DNA from: Anaerolineae bacterium
GTDB taxonomy: Bacteria > Chloroflexota > Anaerolineae > Aggregatilineales > Phototrophicaceae
Length of the DNA stretch: 50,692 nucleotides
NCBI GenBank assembly: GCA_022843385.1
Contig: JALHNT010000053.1
Coordinates: 1-50,692 of the forward strand
Direction: 5' to 3'
Shown: positions 16,041 to 24,673 of the stretch, piece by piece
How the letters are laid out: every line of letters starts with the position of its first letter
Numbering within the stretch: the stretch's first letter is position 1
The notes under the pieces: model-generated
Told to the model about the DNA's origin: nothing
What the model saw: the letters and a program-made list of their open reading frames with translations, nothing else
Database searches by the model: none
Translations under genes and position numbers: made by a program

Positions 16041-17288
16041 GTGTTTAACATGAAACGTGTGACTTTCATTATGCTGATGCTCTTGGCAACTGCTCTCGGC
16101 GTGGCTGGGGCGCAAGATGCTGCCGATGAATTGCTGGGGCCGGTGCCAGGATTTGAAACCTGGGCGGATGTATTGGCGGCGGCTGAAGGCACTACGGTCA
16201 ACTGGCACATGTGGGGCGGTTCTGACAAGATCAACGAGGATGTTGACCGAGACATTGGCGAGCGTGTCAAAGCGCTCTACGGTGTTACGCTCAACCGTGT
16301 TCCACTGGTCGATACGGCGGACGCTGTTAACAAGATTCTTGACGAATCGGCAGCCGGCGTTGAAACTGGCACCATTGATCTGATCTGGATCAACGGCGAA
16401 AACTTCCGCACGCTAAAAGACGCTGAACTGCTTTACGGCCCCTGGTCGGAATCGATCCCGAATGCCCGTTATGTGGACTGGTCTGATCCAGCCTTTGCCT
16501 TCGATTTTGGCACCCCGGTTGACGGTTATGAATCACCCTGGGGACATGCCCAGTTTGTGATGGAATTCAACACAGCCCTGGTTGGTGATACAGCGCCTAC
16601 CAGCTTTGAGGCGTTGGCTGAATGGACGGCGGCCAATCCTGGCTTGTTCACCTACCCCGCTATTCCTGACTTCACCGGCAGCGTCTTCATCCGTCACGTT
16701 TTCTACTGGGTAGCGGGCGGCCCTGAACCGTTCCTGGGTGAGTTCGATCAGGCTGTGTTTGACCAGTATGCGCCCCTGGTATGGGATTATCTGAATGGTC
16801 TGGAACCCAACCTGTGGCGCGCCGGCGAGACCTATCCTGAAGCATCGGTCATGCAGGATCTGCTGGCGAATCAGGAAATTGCCTTTAACATGGGTTATGG
16901 CCCAGGGAACGCCGCCAACAATATCACACAGGGCATTTACCCGGAGACCATCCGCACCTTTGTCTTTGACACGGGCACAATCTCCAACAACAACTTCGTG
17001 ACCATTCCCTACAATGCGCCCAATCCTGCCGCCGCGATGGTCGTTGCCAATTACATTCTTTCGGAAGAATTCCAGGTGAACATGGTCAACCCAGAGATGT
17101 GGGGTTGGCTGTCGCCGATTGCGCCAACCAAGTATTCGGAAGCATTCCAGGCAACCGTTTCAGCCTTTGAACTGCATCCGGCCACCCTCTCAGCCGATGT
17201 GCTAAATGCGGCCGCGCTGCCCGAACCGCCAGCAGCCTGGGTCACGGCGATGGAACAAGGCTGGATCGAAAACGTCCTGCAAAAATAA
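16041..17288 (+). CDS. ABC transporter substrate-binding protein, YnjB-like
   Basis: 415 residues from a GTG start at 16041, chosen because AAGGAG lies 7 nt upstream; a longer frame from 15984 has no such site. A signal peptide (MKRVTFIMLMLLATALGVAG then AQDAADE) precedes the mature protein. The TVNWHMWGGSDKINEDVDRD block, with VKALYGV and the IDLIWINGENF segment, resembles E. coli YnjB, the binding protein of the little-studied YnjBCD importer. It works with the two permeases and ATPase that follow. The ligand is not known for the family. The downstream N-glycoside-cleaving enzymes suggest a nucleoside-like or sugar-derived compound. Confidence 0.87.
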   Translation: MFNMKRVTFIMLMLLATALGVAGAQDAADELLGPVPGFETWADVLAAAEGTTVNWHMWGGSDKINEDVDRDIGERVKALYGVTLNRVPLVDTADAVNKILDESAAGVETGTIDLIWINGENFRTLKDAELLYGPWSESIPNARYVDWSDPAFAFDFGTPVDGYESPWGHAQFVMEFNTALVGDTAPTSFEALAEWTAANPGLFTYPAIPDFTGSVFIRHVFYWVAGGPEPFLGEFDQAVFDQYAPLVWDYLNGLEPNLWRAGETYPEASVMQDLLANQEIAFNMGYGPGNAANNITQGIYPETIRTFVFDTGTISNNNFVTIPYNAPNPAAAMVVANYILSEEFQVNMVNPEMWGWLSPIAPTKYSEAFQATVSAFELHPATLSADVLNAAALPEPPAAWVTAMEQGWIENVLQK

Positions 17289-17300
17289 CAGGATTTCACA

Positions 17301-17342
17301 ATTCAGAGGACAAGGGATGGCGAGTCCTTTGTTCCTCTGAAT
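17301..17342 (+). other. Hairpin between YnjB-like gene and first permease
   Basis: ATTCAGAGGACAAGG and CCTTTGTTCCTCTGAAT pair over about 14 bases with small bulges, starting 13 nt past the binding-protein stop. No T-run follows. Such hairpins often protect the upstream, highly expressed binding-protein message. Confidence 0.7.
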
Positions 17343-17410
17343 GACAACAGGCGGTCACACAGCTCATCGCGGTATATCCCGACTGCCACTCACATGATAT
17401 TCCAGGAGTA

Positions 17411-18286
17411 ATGATGCGCTGGCTGAGTTTGATGGAGAAATTACGCGCGCCGTTGATGGTTTTCCCGGCAGTGGCGCTGATTGTCCTGCTGTTCTTCGGC
17501 GGATTAACCGTCGGGTTGGGGCAAAGCCTGGGCTACTTTCCTGCGATTGGGTCTTATGACCTCACCCTCCGCTATTATGCAGATGTGCTTTCCAGCAGCA
17601 TTTTCTTCGAGTCGCTCTGGCAAACTTTTCGTCTGGCCTTATTGAGCACCGTCATGTCGTCGGCGCTGGCAATTGCTTTAGCCCTGGTGCTGCGCCATAC
17701 CTTTCGCGGCAGCAAGTTTTTTACCTTTATGTTCCAACTGTCTATTCCAATCCCCCATCTAGTGGCAGCGGCTGGCATCGTACTGCTGGTCAGCCAGAGT
17801 GGCATCATTGCGCGCGGTGCCTTTGCATTGGGTTTGATTGACGCGCCGCGTGATTTCCCGGTGATGGTTTTTGACCGTCCGGGAACCGCCATCCAATTGA
17901 CTTATCTGTGGAAGGAAGTGCCGTTCATTGGCATTGTCGTGCTGGCGATCCTGCAAGGCATCGGGCCACAGTACGAAGAAATCGCCCGAACGCTGGGGGC
18001 GAACGCCTGGCAGCGCTTTCGCTATGTGCTGCTGCCCTTGATTATGCCTGGCGTCTTATCCACTTCCATCATCGTCTTTGCCTACGTCTTCGCCAGCTAC
18101 GAGATTCCGCTGCTGCTGGGAGTGCGCCACCCCACCACGCTGCCGGTGCTGGCCTTTCAAAATTATCAGGACCCGGATTTGTCGCTGCGTCCACAGGCGA
18201 TGGCGATGAGCATCATCCTCACAGTGATCGCCGTCATCCTGTTGATTGCTTACAAACGGTTGGCAAAGTATGCCGTCAATTCGTAA
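17411..18286 (+). CDS. ABC transporter permease, first subunit (YnjC/PotB type)
   Basis: 291-residue membrane protein with about six hydrophobic segments (for example PLMVFPAVALIVLLFFGG) and the coupling motif EEIARTLGANAWQRFR near residues 191-206. Two adjacent Met codons follow AGGAG; the second (17414) has the better spacing. In E. coli YnjC the two permease halves are fused, whereas here they are two genes. It overlaps the next permease frame and forms the membrane channel with it. Confidence 0.9.
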   Translation: MMRWLSLMEKLRAPLMVFPAVALIVLLFFGGLTVGLGQSLGYFPAIGSYDLTLRYYADVLSSSIFFESLWQTFRLALLSTVMSSALAIALALVLRHTFRGSKFFTFMFQLSIPIPHLVAAAGIVLLVSQSGIIARGAFALGLIDAPRDFPVMVFDRPGTAIQLTYLWKEVPFIGIVVLAILQGIGPQYEEIARTLGANAWQRFRYVLLPLIMPGVLSTSIIVFAYVFASYEIPLLLGVRHPTTLPVLAFQNYQDPDLSLRPQAMAMSIILTVIAVILLIAYKRLAKYAVNS

Positions 18287-18302
18287 GGAGCGCCGCCTCG
18301 AT

Positions 18303-19106
18303 ATGCAAAAAGTCATCCGCTGGTTTACGATGACGGTCATCGTCGTCACCGCGCTCGCGCCGATCCTGCCCCAGTTTGTGTGGTCGTTTTCGCATCGCTG
18401 GTTATTCCCGGCGCTGCTGCCTACCGAATGGAGCGCTGATCCCTGGGAGTATGTGCTGTCGCCTACATCGCGCGTAGGCGAAGGGTTCATGAACAGCCTG
18501 TCCATCGCCGTCGTTGTCTCGCTGATGTCCATTGTTGTCGGGCTGCCAGCCGCGCGGGCCTTGGCGTTGCATCAATTTCGGGGAAAAGTCATTATCGAGT
18601 GGTTGCTGATGGTGCCGATCATCGTGCCGGGCATTGTGGCGACGATGGGTATCCATCAGGTTTTCATCCGGCTGCGCCTGACCGACACGTTCATCGGCGT
18701 CTGCCTCGTTCATCTGATTCCCTGCATCCCCTACATGGTGCTGGTGATGTCCAGCGTCTTTGCCAACTACGGCACTGAACTGGAAGATACGGCGCGCACG
18801 CTGGGGGCTGGTCCCTTCAACGTGTTTCGCTTCGTCACGCTGCCGGGCATCCTGCCAGGTTTGCTGGTCGCGACCATGTTCACTTTCCTGATTTCGTGGG
18901 GACAGTACATCACCACCCTGCTCATCGGCGGCGGGACAATCATCACGCTGCCGATGGTGTTGTTTCCGTTCATCAGCGGCACCAATTATTCCAACGCCGC
19001 TGCGATCAGTCTGGTATTTGTCGCCCCGGCAATTCTGGTGTTGATTCTGACATCACGCCAGCTCGGACGCGAGTCGGCGGTGATGGGAGGATTTGGCAAG
19101 CTATGA
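18303..19106 (+). CDS. ABC transporter permease, second subunit
   Basis: 267 residues from ATG 18303 (MQKVIRWFTMTVIVVTALAP); an earlier in-frame Met at 18270 would overlap the first permease. Six hydrophobic segments and the coupling loop EDTARTLGAGPFNVFRF mark a permease of the PotC/ModB-like superfamily. It is partner to the first permease and overlaps the ATPase gene by 4 bp (ATGA), so it is translationally coupled to it. Confidence 0.9.
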   Translation: MQKVIRWFTMTVIVVTALAPILPQFVWSFSHRWLFPALLPTEWSADPWEYVLSPTSRVGEGFMNSLSIAVVVSLMSIVVGLPAARALALHQFRGKVIIEWLLMVPIIVPGIVATMGIHQVFIRLRLTDTFIGVCLVHLIPCIPYMVLVMSSVFANYGTELEDTARTLGAGPFNVFRFVTLPGILPGLLVATMFTFLISWGQYITTLLIGGGTIITLPMVLFPFISGTNYSNAAAISLVFVAPAILVLILTSRQLGRESAVMGGFGKL

Positions 19107-20146
19107 CACAGGTTATCCTGCGCGACTTAACGCGCCGTTTTGGAAATGTTGGCGCGGTTGATCGTCTCAATCTGGAGATCAAATCGGGGGAATTGGTCGC
19201 CTTCCTGGGGCCATCCGGCTGTGGCAAAACCACCACCCTGCGTATGATTACCGGACTGCTGCTGCCCTCATCCGGCGATGTGTTATTCGACGGCAAATCG
19301 ATGATTACCGTGCCGACAGAGAAGCGCGGTGCGGTGATGGTCTTTCAGAAACATCTGCTCTTCCCCACCATGACGGTTGGGCAGAACGTCGGCTTCGGTC
19401 TGCGCATGCAAGGCGTTGAGAAGGGCGAAATGGATCGGCGCGTGAGTGAGATGCTGGAGCTGGTCAAACTGCCTGGTTTCGAGAAGCGCCATGCCCATGA
19501 ACTATCGGGCGGGCAGCAGCAGCGGGTGGCGTTGGCACGGGCATTGGTGGTGCGCCCCAAAGTGCTGCTGCTGGATGAGCCTTTGGCGAACCTAGACGCG
19601 AACCTGCGACTGGAGATGCGCGAGCTGATCCGCCACATTCAGCGGGAAACAGGTATCACCTCGGTCTTCGTCACTCATGACCAGGAAGAAGCCGTCATGC
19701 TGGCCGACCGCATTGCCCTCATGTTTGATGGTTTGCTGCAACAGTACGATGTGCCGCAGGCATTCTATCAGCGACCATCTTCGGCACGGGTAGCCCACTT
19801 CTTCCGCAACGACAACCTGTTGTCCGGGACGCGGCACGGGGATCGGGTTGAGACAGCGCTCGGCACACTGCGTCTTGATGCGACCAAGGTCAATCAACCG
19901 GATGGCAAGGTGTTCGTGACAGTGCGCCCGGAGGATGTTCGCATCACACCAGACCCGGAACACAGCAACTGTATTCCAGCCACCGTGATCCTGCAAGTCT
20001 ATATGGGAACGCACAGCCAGCTTCAACTGGATGTCGCCGGGCATACCTGGCTGGTTCACAGCCCGGCCGATTTCCAGGCACAGGTCGGCGATACCATCAC
20101 CATTCAGCTTCCTGATTCGCGCATCTGGTTGCTGCCTGTGACGTAA
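19103..20146 (+). CDS. ABC transporter ATP-binding protein (YnjD/PotA type)
   Basis: 347 residues. Walker A GPSGCGKTT (36-44), the Q-loop in VMVFQKHLLFP, the signature LSGGQQQRVALARAL, Walker B VLLLDEPLANLD and the H-loop FVTHDQ are all intact. After residue about 240 comes a TOBE-type C-terminal domain (DVRITPDPEH, with the GTHSQLQLDV strand), as in PotA/UgpC rather than the shorter YnjD. It powers the importer of the four-gene cassette 16041-20146. Its ATG overlaps the permease stop. Confidence 0.93.
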   Translation: MTQVILRDLTRRFGNVGAVDRLNLEIKSGELVAFLGPSGCGKTTTLRMITGLLLPSSGDVLFDGKSMITVPTEKRGAVMVFQKHLLFPTMTVGQNVGFGLRMQGVEKGEMDRRVSEMLELVKLPGFEKRHAHELSGGQQQRVALARALVVRPKVLLLDEPLANLDANLRLEMRELIRHIQRETGITSVFVTHDQEEAVMLADRIALMFDGLLQQYDVPQAFYQRPSSARVAHFFRNDNLLSGTRHGDRVETALGTLRLDATKVNQPDGKVFVTVRPEDVRITPDPEHSNCIPATVILQVYMGTHSQLQLDVAGHTWLVHSPADFQAQVGDTITIQLPDSRIWLLPVT

Positions 20147-20182
20147 GTCGCCCGATGAACCGGGACTATCAGAAAGTATGAC

Positions 20183-21256
20183 ATGGATCAAACGCGGCTC
20201 TTCAAGAAAGTCTATGGCTGTCTGCTGGGTGGCGCAATCGGCGATGCGCTCGGCGGCCCGGTTGAATTATGGACAACCGAAAAAATCCGTGAGACCTATG
20301 GGAATCTGGATCGCTTCGTGCCTTATGATCGCGCCCCCAGCCATCACGGTCAGTTCCGCAATGCATTGGGCGTATACACCGATGACACGCGCCTGAAGCA
20401 TTTGCTGTGTCAGGCGATCTTCAACGCCCAGGGCAAACCCCGCGCGGGCGATGTAGCCCATGTGCTGGCGCAAGCGTATCACCACGCGCCAGACGATTTA
20501 CATGAAGGATTTGTCGAAGAGTATTACTTCAAGGCGTTGTGGGGACGCGATAAGGTGATCTTCAGCGGCGAGCCAACCAACGGGGCGATCATGGCGAATT
20601 CCCCCCTGGGACTGATCTGCGCCTGCCGCCCGGAAGAAGCCTATCAACTGGGCTTTGATCTGGCCTTCTTCACCGATGGTCATGCCAAGACGGCGGCGGC
20701 CATGATGGTAACCGCAATCGCCGAAGCCATGCGCCCCACTGCTACCGTTGATGGAGTGATTGAGGCGGTACGGTCAGCCCACTTGCGGTATGCCCGCCGG
20801 CGCGAGGGCGATCACTGGCATACGACGCCCTGGCGCTATGATCCAAACCTCAAGTTTCTGGATGAAGCGCTCGCCATTGCGCGGCGCGAACGCGATGTTT
20901 TTGCCATTCGTGAACCGCTAATGAAGCTGCTGGAATGGGGACACCTGTTTTCCGAGTCGGTGCATACGCTGGTGGTGGCGCTGTCGATGTTCGTGGCGGC
21001 GCAGGGCGACCTGCGTCAGTCGATCATCGGGGCAGTGATGTATGGGCGCGACAAGGACAGTTATGCCAGCGTGGCTGGAGCGCTGGCAGGAGCGCTGCAT
21101 GGTGCAGATGCCGTCCCGGCGAAATGGAGTCAGCCGGTGCTGGACGCCAATCCCGAACCGGATATACGCGCCTATGCGCTGCGCCTGACAGAGTTGATCG
21201 CGGCTGACCATGCACAGCGGGTGACCGCTGTCAATGACCTCGGCGCGTTGATGTGA
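20183..21256 (+). CDS. ADP-ribosylglycohydrolase family protein
   Basis: 357 residues. The N-terminal GCLLGGAIGDALGGPVE, the metal-site VYTDDTRLKHLL and the C-terminal VAGALAGALHGADAVP are the signature blocks of the ARH/DraG family, which uses two magnesium ions to cleave N-glycosidic bonds of ADP-ribose. DraG-type members remove ADP-ribose from proteins; many operon-encoded ones act on small molecules. It is the first of three consecutive enzymes that cleave bonds at a ribosyl C1, so a small-molecule glycohydrolase is more likely here than a protein-deribosylating role. Substrate unknown. Confidence 0.88.
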   Translation: MDQTRLFKKVYGCLLGGAIGDALGGPVELWTTEKIRETYGNLDRFVPYDRAPSHHGQFRNALGVYTDDTRLKHLLCQAIFNAQGKPRAGDVAHVLAQAYHHAPDDLHEGFVEEYYFKALWGRDKVIFSGEPTNGAIMANSPLGLICACRPEEAYQLGFDLAFFTDGHAKTAAAMMVTAIAEAMRPTATVDGVIEAVRSAHLRYARRREGDHWHTTPWRYDPNLKFLDEALAIARRERDVFAIREPLMKLLEWGHLFSESVHTLVVALSMFVAAQGDLRQSIIGAVMYGRDKDSYASVAGALAGALHGADAVPAKWSQPVLDANPEPDIRAYALRLTELIAADHAQRVTAVNDLGALM

Positions 21257-21305
21257 TCGTGTCGATTCAAACAGGCTGAATCGGAGCCTGAAAGGGAGCA
21301 ATAGT

Positions 21306-22388
21306 ATGCCGCAATTTCCACAGCTTTCTGATGAGATGATGCGCCAGCGATTAGAGCCTTGCACATTCCCGGCGCGACTCATCATTGATACCGATACCCA
21401 CAACGAAATTGATGACCAGTTCACGTTGGCCTGGGCGCTGCTCTCACAGGATAAACTGACCATCGAAGGCGTATGCGCCGAACCGTACTCGTTCCGCCAT
21501 CACCGGGAGCCGATGATCGCGGCGTATGATCAACTTAGAGCCAATCCCCAGGCCGTGCTGAGTGGTGAATTGTCAGCCATGCGCCGCTTTGCGCTCAATC
21601 ATCTCCAGGCTGATACGAACCCGCGCGACCTGCTTTTTGTCGATCCCGATGAAGGCATGGAACTGAGCTATCAGGAAATATGCAAAGTGTTCGAGCTGAT
21701 GAATGAAAAGGCCGATGGCAAAGTCTTTCGCGGTTCTCCAGCCTACCTGACCGCGCTGGATGCCCCGATTCGCAGCGAGTCGGCTGAGTTCATTGTAGAG
21801 CGGGCGCTGGCGCAAGATGATCGTCCTCTGTACGTGGCAGCGATTGGCTGCCTGACGAATGTTGCCTCGGCGCTGTTGCTGGCACCGGAAATCGCCTCGC
21901 GCATCGTGGTGTTGTGGACTTCAACCTATCCCTCGTTCGTCAACCTCAATCATGCCCCCTCGCTCAACCTGGTGCAGGACGTTCTGGCCTCGAAATTGAT
22001 CTATGATTGCGGTGTACCCCTGGTGTTCCTGCCGGGTTACTACATTGGTGAACAGCTTAAGCTCTCCCTCGCTGATATGGAAACCGATGTGCGCGGCAAG
22101 GGCAAAATCGGCGATTACCTTTACCATCTCTATACCCATAATCCGGTGCACAAGCTGTTTGGCATCAACGATCATTTTGCCCGCACCTGGGTGATCTGGG
22201 ATCTGATTGATATTGCCTGGTTGCTCAAGCCAGAGTGGGTGCCGTCGCAACTGGTGCGCGCCCCACGCTTGACTGATGACCTGTACTGGGCAGCGGAACG
22301 CAATCCTCATTGGATGCGCGAAGCCTATGGCATTGACCGCGACGCGATCTTCCGCGATTTGTTCACCAAACTGGAAAAAGCGCCATAA
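21306..22388 (+). CDS. Nucleoside hydrolase-like protein (IUNH family)
   Basis: 360 residues. The family motif appears as LIIDTDTHNEIDDQFTLAW (25-43), with the calcium-binding aspartates at 28, 30, 36 and 37. The usual DTDxGxDD spacing is kept, but the middle reads THNEI. LYVAAIGCLTNVASALLL later matches the family's GPLTN region. These enzymes hydrolyse the N-glycosidic bond of ribonucleosides to base and free sugar. The altered loop suggests a non-standard substrate. A GGGAG lies 8 nt before the ATG. It acts in the cytoplasm, downstream of the importer. Confidence 0.87.
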   Translation: MPQFPQLSDEMMRQRLEPCTFPARLIIDTDTHNEIDDQFTLAWALLSQDKLTIEGVCAEPYSFRHHREPMIAAYDQLRANPQAVLSGELSAMRRFALNHLQADTNPRDLLFVDPDEGMELSYQEICKVFELMNEKADGKVFRGSPAYLTALDAPIRSESAEFIVERALAQDDRPLYVAAIGCLTNVASALLLAPEIASRIVVLWTSTYPSFVNLNHAPSLNLVQDVLASKLIYDCGVPLVFLPGYYIGEQLKLSLADMETDVRGKGKIGDYLYHLYTHNPVHKLFGINDHFARTWVIWDLIDIAWLLKPEWVPSQLVRAPRLTDDLYWAAERNPHWMREAYGIDRDAIFRDLFTKLEKAP

Positions 22389-22397
22389 AGGGTTGTT

Positions 22398-23153
22398 ATG
22401 CCTGTTTTTCGTTCGATCATGGACATTCCTGCTGAGGAGTGGCTGGCGGCGATGAAACTCGCGCCAGAAGATGTGCCTGACGCAGTGATCGTCGAAGGCA
22501 GTTGGTGGCGGCAGCAGCGCACCGATTGGCGGCTGGGCTACCTGAGCGATGTGCGCGAACTGGAATTCCCCGATATTTTCTGGGGCCGTTGGCGCGATAA
22601 GAAGATCGCTTATTGCTGCGCCTATGGAGCAGCCCGCACTGTCGAAATCATTCATCTCTTCGGCGTCCTGGGGAGCAAGCTGGCAGTACAGATTGGTACC
22701 TGCGGCGGTTTACAATCGCACCTTGCGCCGGGTGACATCATCCTGCCGGAAGTAGCCTATTGCCGCGAGGGAGTGGCCCAGATGTACGGCGCACACGATG
22801 CGGTGCTGGGATCAAGCGAGTGGATTGACCGGGCCGAGGCGCTGCTGCATGGGCGCGGGCATACGGTCTATCGTGGAACGCACGTCACCTGGTCATCGCT
22901 GTTCACCGAGACACCCCAGATGATGGAAGCCTGGAATCGGGCGGGTATCCTATCAGTCGAAATGGAAACCGCGACTACCTTTTCGGTGGCGCGCTACTTC
23001 AATATGTCGGCAGTATCGCTGGTCGTGGTATGGGATGATCTGACACGCGGCCGGCGCTTCCTGGATCCATTGCCTCCGGGTGGTCTGGAAGCCCTCAATC
23101 ATAGTAACACAGCCGTTTACGAAGTGGCGCTGGCGCTGGCGGAGCAACTCTAG
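22398..23153 (+). CDS. Purine-nucleoside/uridine phosphorylase family protein
   Basis: 251 residues of the PNP/UDP family 1. The phosphate and base blocks are seen as AYGAARTVEIIHLFG, VQIGTCGGLQSHLAPGDIILP and the ribose-binding LSVEMETATTFSVAR, with the VVVWDDLTRG segment following. Family members split nucleosides with phosphate (or water, in MTA nucleosidases) to ribose-1-phosphate and base. The Met-Glu-x-Glu ribose block is intact. It lies 9 nt after the nucleoside hydrolase gene and just before the aldehyde dehydrogenase. Having both a hydrolase and a phosphorylase could mean two substrates, or two steps on a double glycoside. Confidence 0.88.
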   Translation: MPVFRSIMDIPAEEWLAAMKLAPEDVPDAVIVEGSWWRQQRTDWRLGYLSDVRELEFPDIFWGRWRDKKIAYCCAYGAARTVEIIHLFGVLGSKLAVQIGTCGGLQSHLAPGDIILPEVAYCREGVAQMYGAHDAVLGSSEWIDRAEALLHGRGHTVYRGTHVTWSSLFTETPQMMEAWNRAGILSVEMETATTFSVARYFNMSAVSLVVVWDDLTRGRRFLDPLPPGGLEALNHSNTAVYEVALALAEQL

Positions 23154-24671
23154 ATGAATATGCTGACGTTTCCCGATACCTACGTGGAAATACTGCCCGA
23201 AGTGCGTGACTTTTTGGCTGGAAAACACCAACTCTACATCGGCGGACGCTGGCAATCAGCCTTAAGCGGCGCAACCTTCGAGACGATTGATCCTTCGACT
23301 GGCCGATTGCTTGCTCATATTGCATCGGCCCAGGCCGAGGACGTTGACGTGGCGGTCAGGGCGGCTCGTGCCACTTTCGACAGTGGCGCGTGGCATCTCA
23401 AATTGACGCCATCCGAACGTGGAAAGCTGATCTGGAAGCTGGCCGATTTGATTGAAGAACATGCACCAATTCTGGCCCAGCTTGATGCGCTGGATAATGG
23501 CAAGCCCGTCACAAAAGCGCGGAATGTTGATGTGCCGCTGTCTGCCGAGCATTTTCGCTATTACGCTGGCTGGACGACCAAAATCGAAGGCGCAACGATT
23601 CCGGTCAACACCCAGGGCATGTTCAATTACACCCTGCGCGAACCCGTCGGCGTGTGTGGCTTGATTGTCCCCTGGAATTATCCACTGCTGATGGCAGCGT
23701 GGAAGATCGCGCCAGCGCTGGCTGCTGGCAACTGCATTATCCTCAAACCGGCTGAACAAACGCCGCTCAGTGCCTTGTATCTGGCGCGCTTGTTCGAAGA
23801 AGCAGGTTTCCCCCCTGGCGTGTTCAATGTGTTGACCGGATTTGGGGAAACAGCGGGGGCGGCATTGGTCGCCCATCCGGGGATAAACAAGGTTGGCTTC
23901 ACCGGCAGCGTGGGTGTGGCGAAGACCATCCTGCGCAATTCAGCGGATACGCTCAAGCGCGTCTCACTGGAACTGGGTGGCAAAAGCCCAAACATCATCT
24001 TCGCGGATGCCGACCTGGAGCAGGCAGTGGTCGGTGCGACCTGGGCAATCTTCGGCAACAACGGCCAGTCCTGCACCGCTGGGTCACGCTTGTATATTCA
24101 GCGCAACATCTATGACCGCGTGCTCACGGGTATGAGCGATCAAGCAGCAAAAATCCGCGTCGGCATGGGGATGCAAATCGACCAACCCGACCTGGGGCCA
24201 GTGGTCAGCCAGGAGCAGCTTGAGACGGTGATGGGCTTCATCGAAGCTGGCTATAATCATGGGGGTAAATCAGTCATTGGTGGCAAGCGGGTCGGTGGGG
24301 CGCTGGCGCAGGGGTACTTCATCGAGCCAACAATCTTTGTCGATGTCCAGGATCATATGAAGATTGCCCGCGAGGAAATTTTCGGCCCGGTCGTCTGCGC
24401 GATGCCGTTTGATGATGCTGACGAAGTGCTGCGCCGGGCTAACGAAACCCCCTATGGTCTGGCGGCTGGCTTATGGACGCGCGATCTGCAAACGGCACAT
24501 CGTTTTGCGGCTCAGATGCAGGCTGGCACAATCTGGGTCAATACCTGGGGCGACACTGATGCGGCTTCGCCTTTTGGTGGTTATAAGCAAAGTGGGCATG
24601 GGCGTGAGATGGGCAAAGAAGCGATTGACCTCTACACCGAAGTCAAGAGCGTTTGGATTAAGACAGGATAA
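23154..24671 (+). CDS. NAD(P)-dependent aldehyde dehydrogenase
   Basis: 505 residues of the ALDH superfamily. Cys307 in NNGQSCTAGSRL is the nucleophile and Glu273 in SLELGGKSPN the general base; the Rossmann block VPWNYPLLMAAWKIAPALA and FGGYKQSGHGREMG are present. The ATG directly follows the phosphorylase stop codon. It should oxidise an aldehyde to an acid. In this operon the natural candidate is the aldehyde released by the aldolase encoded 2 nt downstream (inference). It is closest in pattern to betaine-aldehyde/phenylacetaldehyde-type enzymes, which does not fix the substrate. Confidence 0.94.
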   Translation: MNMLTFPDTYVEILPEVRDFLAGKHQLYIGGRWQSALSGATFETIDPSTGRLLAHIASAQAEDVDVAVRAARATFDSGAWHLKLTPSERGKLIWKLADLIEEHAPILAQLDALDNGKPVTKARNVDVPLSAEHFRYYAGWTTKIEGATIPVNTQGMFNYTLREPVGVCGLIVPWNYPLLMAAWKIAPALAAGNCIILKPAEQTPLSALYLARLFEEAGFPPGVFNVLTGFGETAGAALVAHPGINKVGFTGSVGVAKTILRNSADTLKRVSLELGGKSPNIIFADADLEQAVVGATWAIFGNNGQSCTAGSRLYIQRNIYDRVLTGMSDQAAKIRVGMGMQIDQPDLGPVVSQEQLETVMGFIEAGYNHGGKSVIGGKRVGGALAQGYFIEPTIFVDVQDHMKIAREEIFGPVVCAMPFDDADEVLRRANETPYGLAAGLWTRDLQTAHRFAAQMQAGTIWVNTWGDTDAASPFGGYKQSGHGREMGKEAIDLYTEVKSVWIKTG

Positions 24672-24673
24672 TC

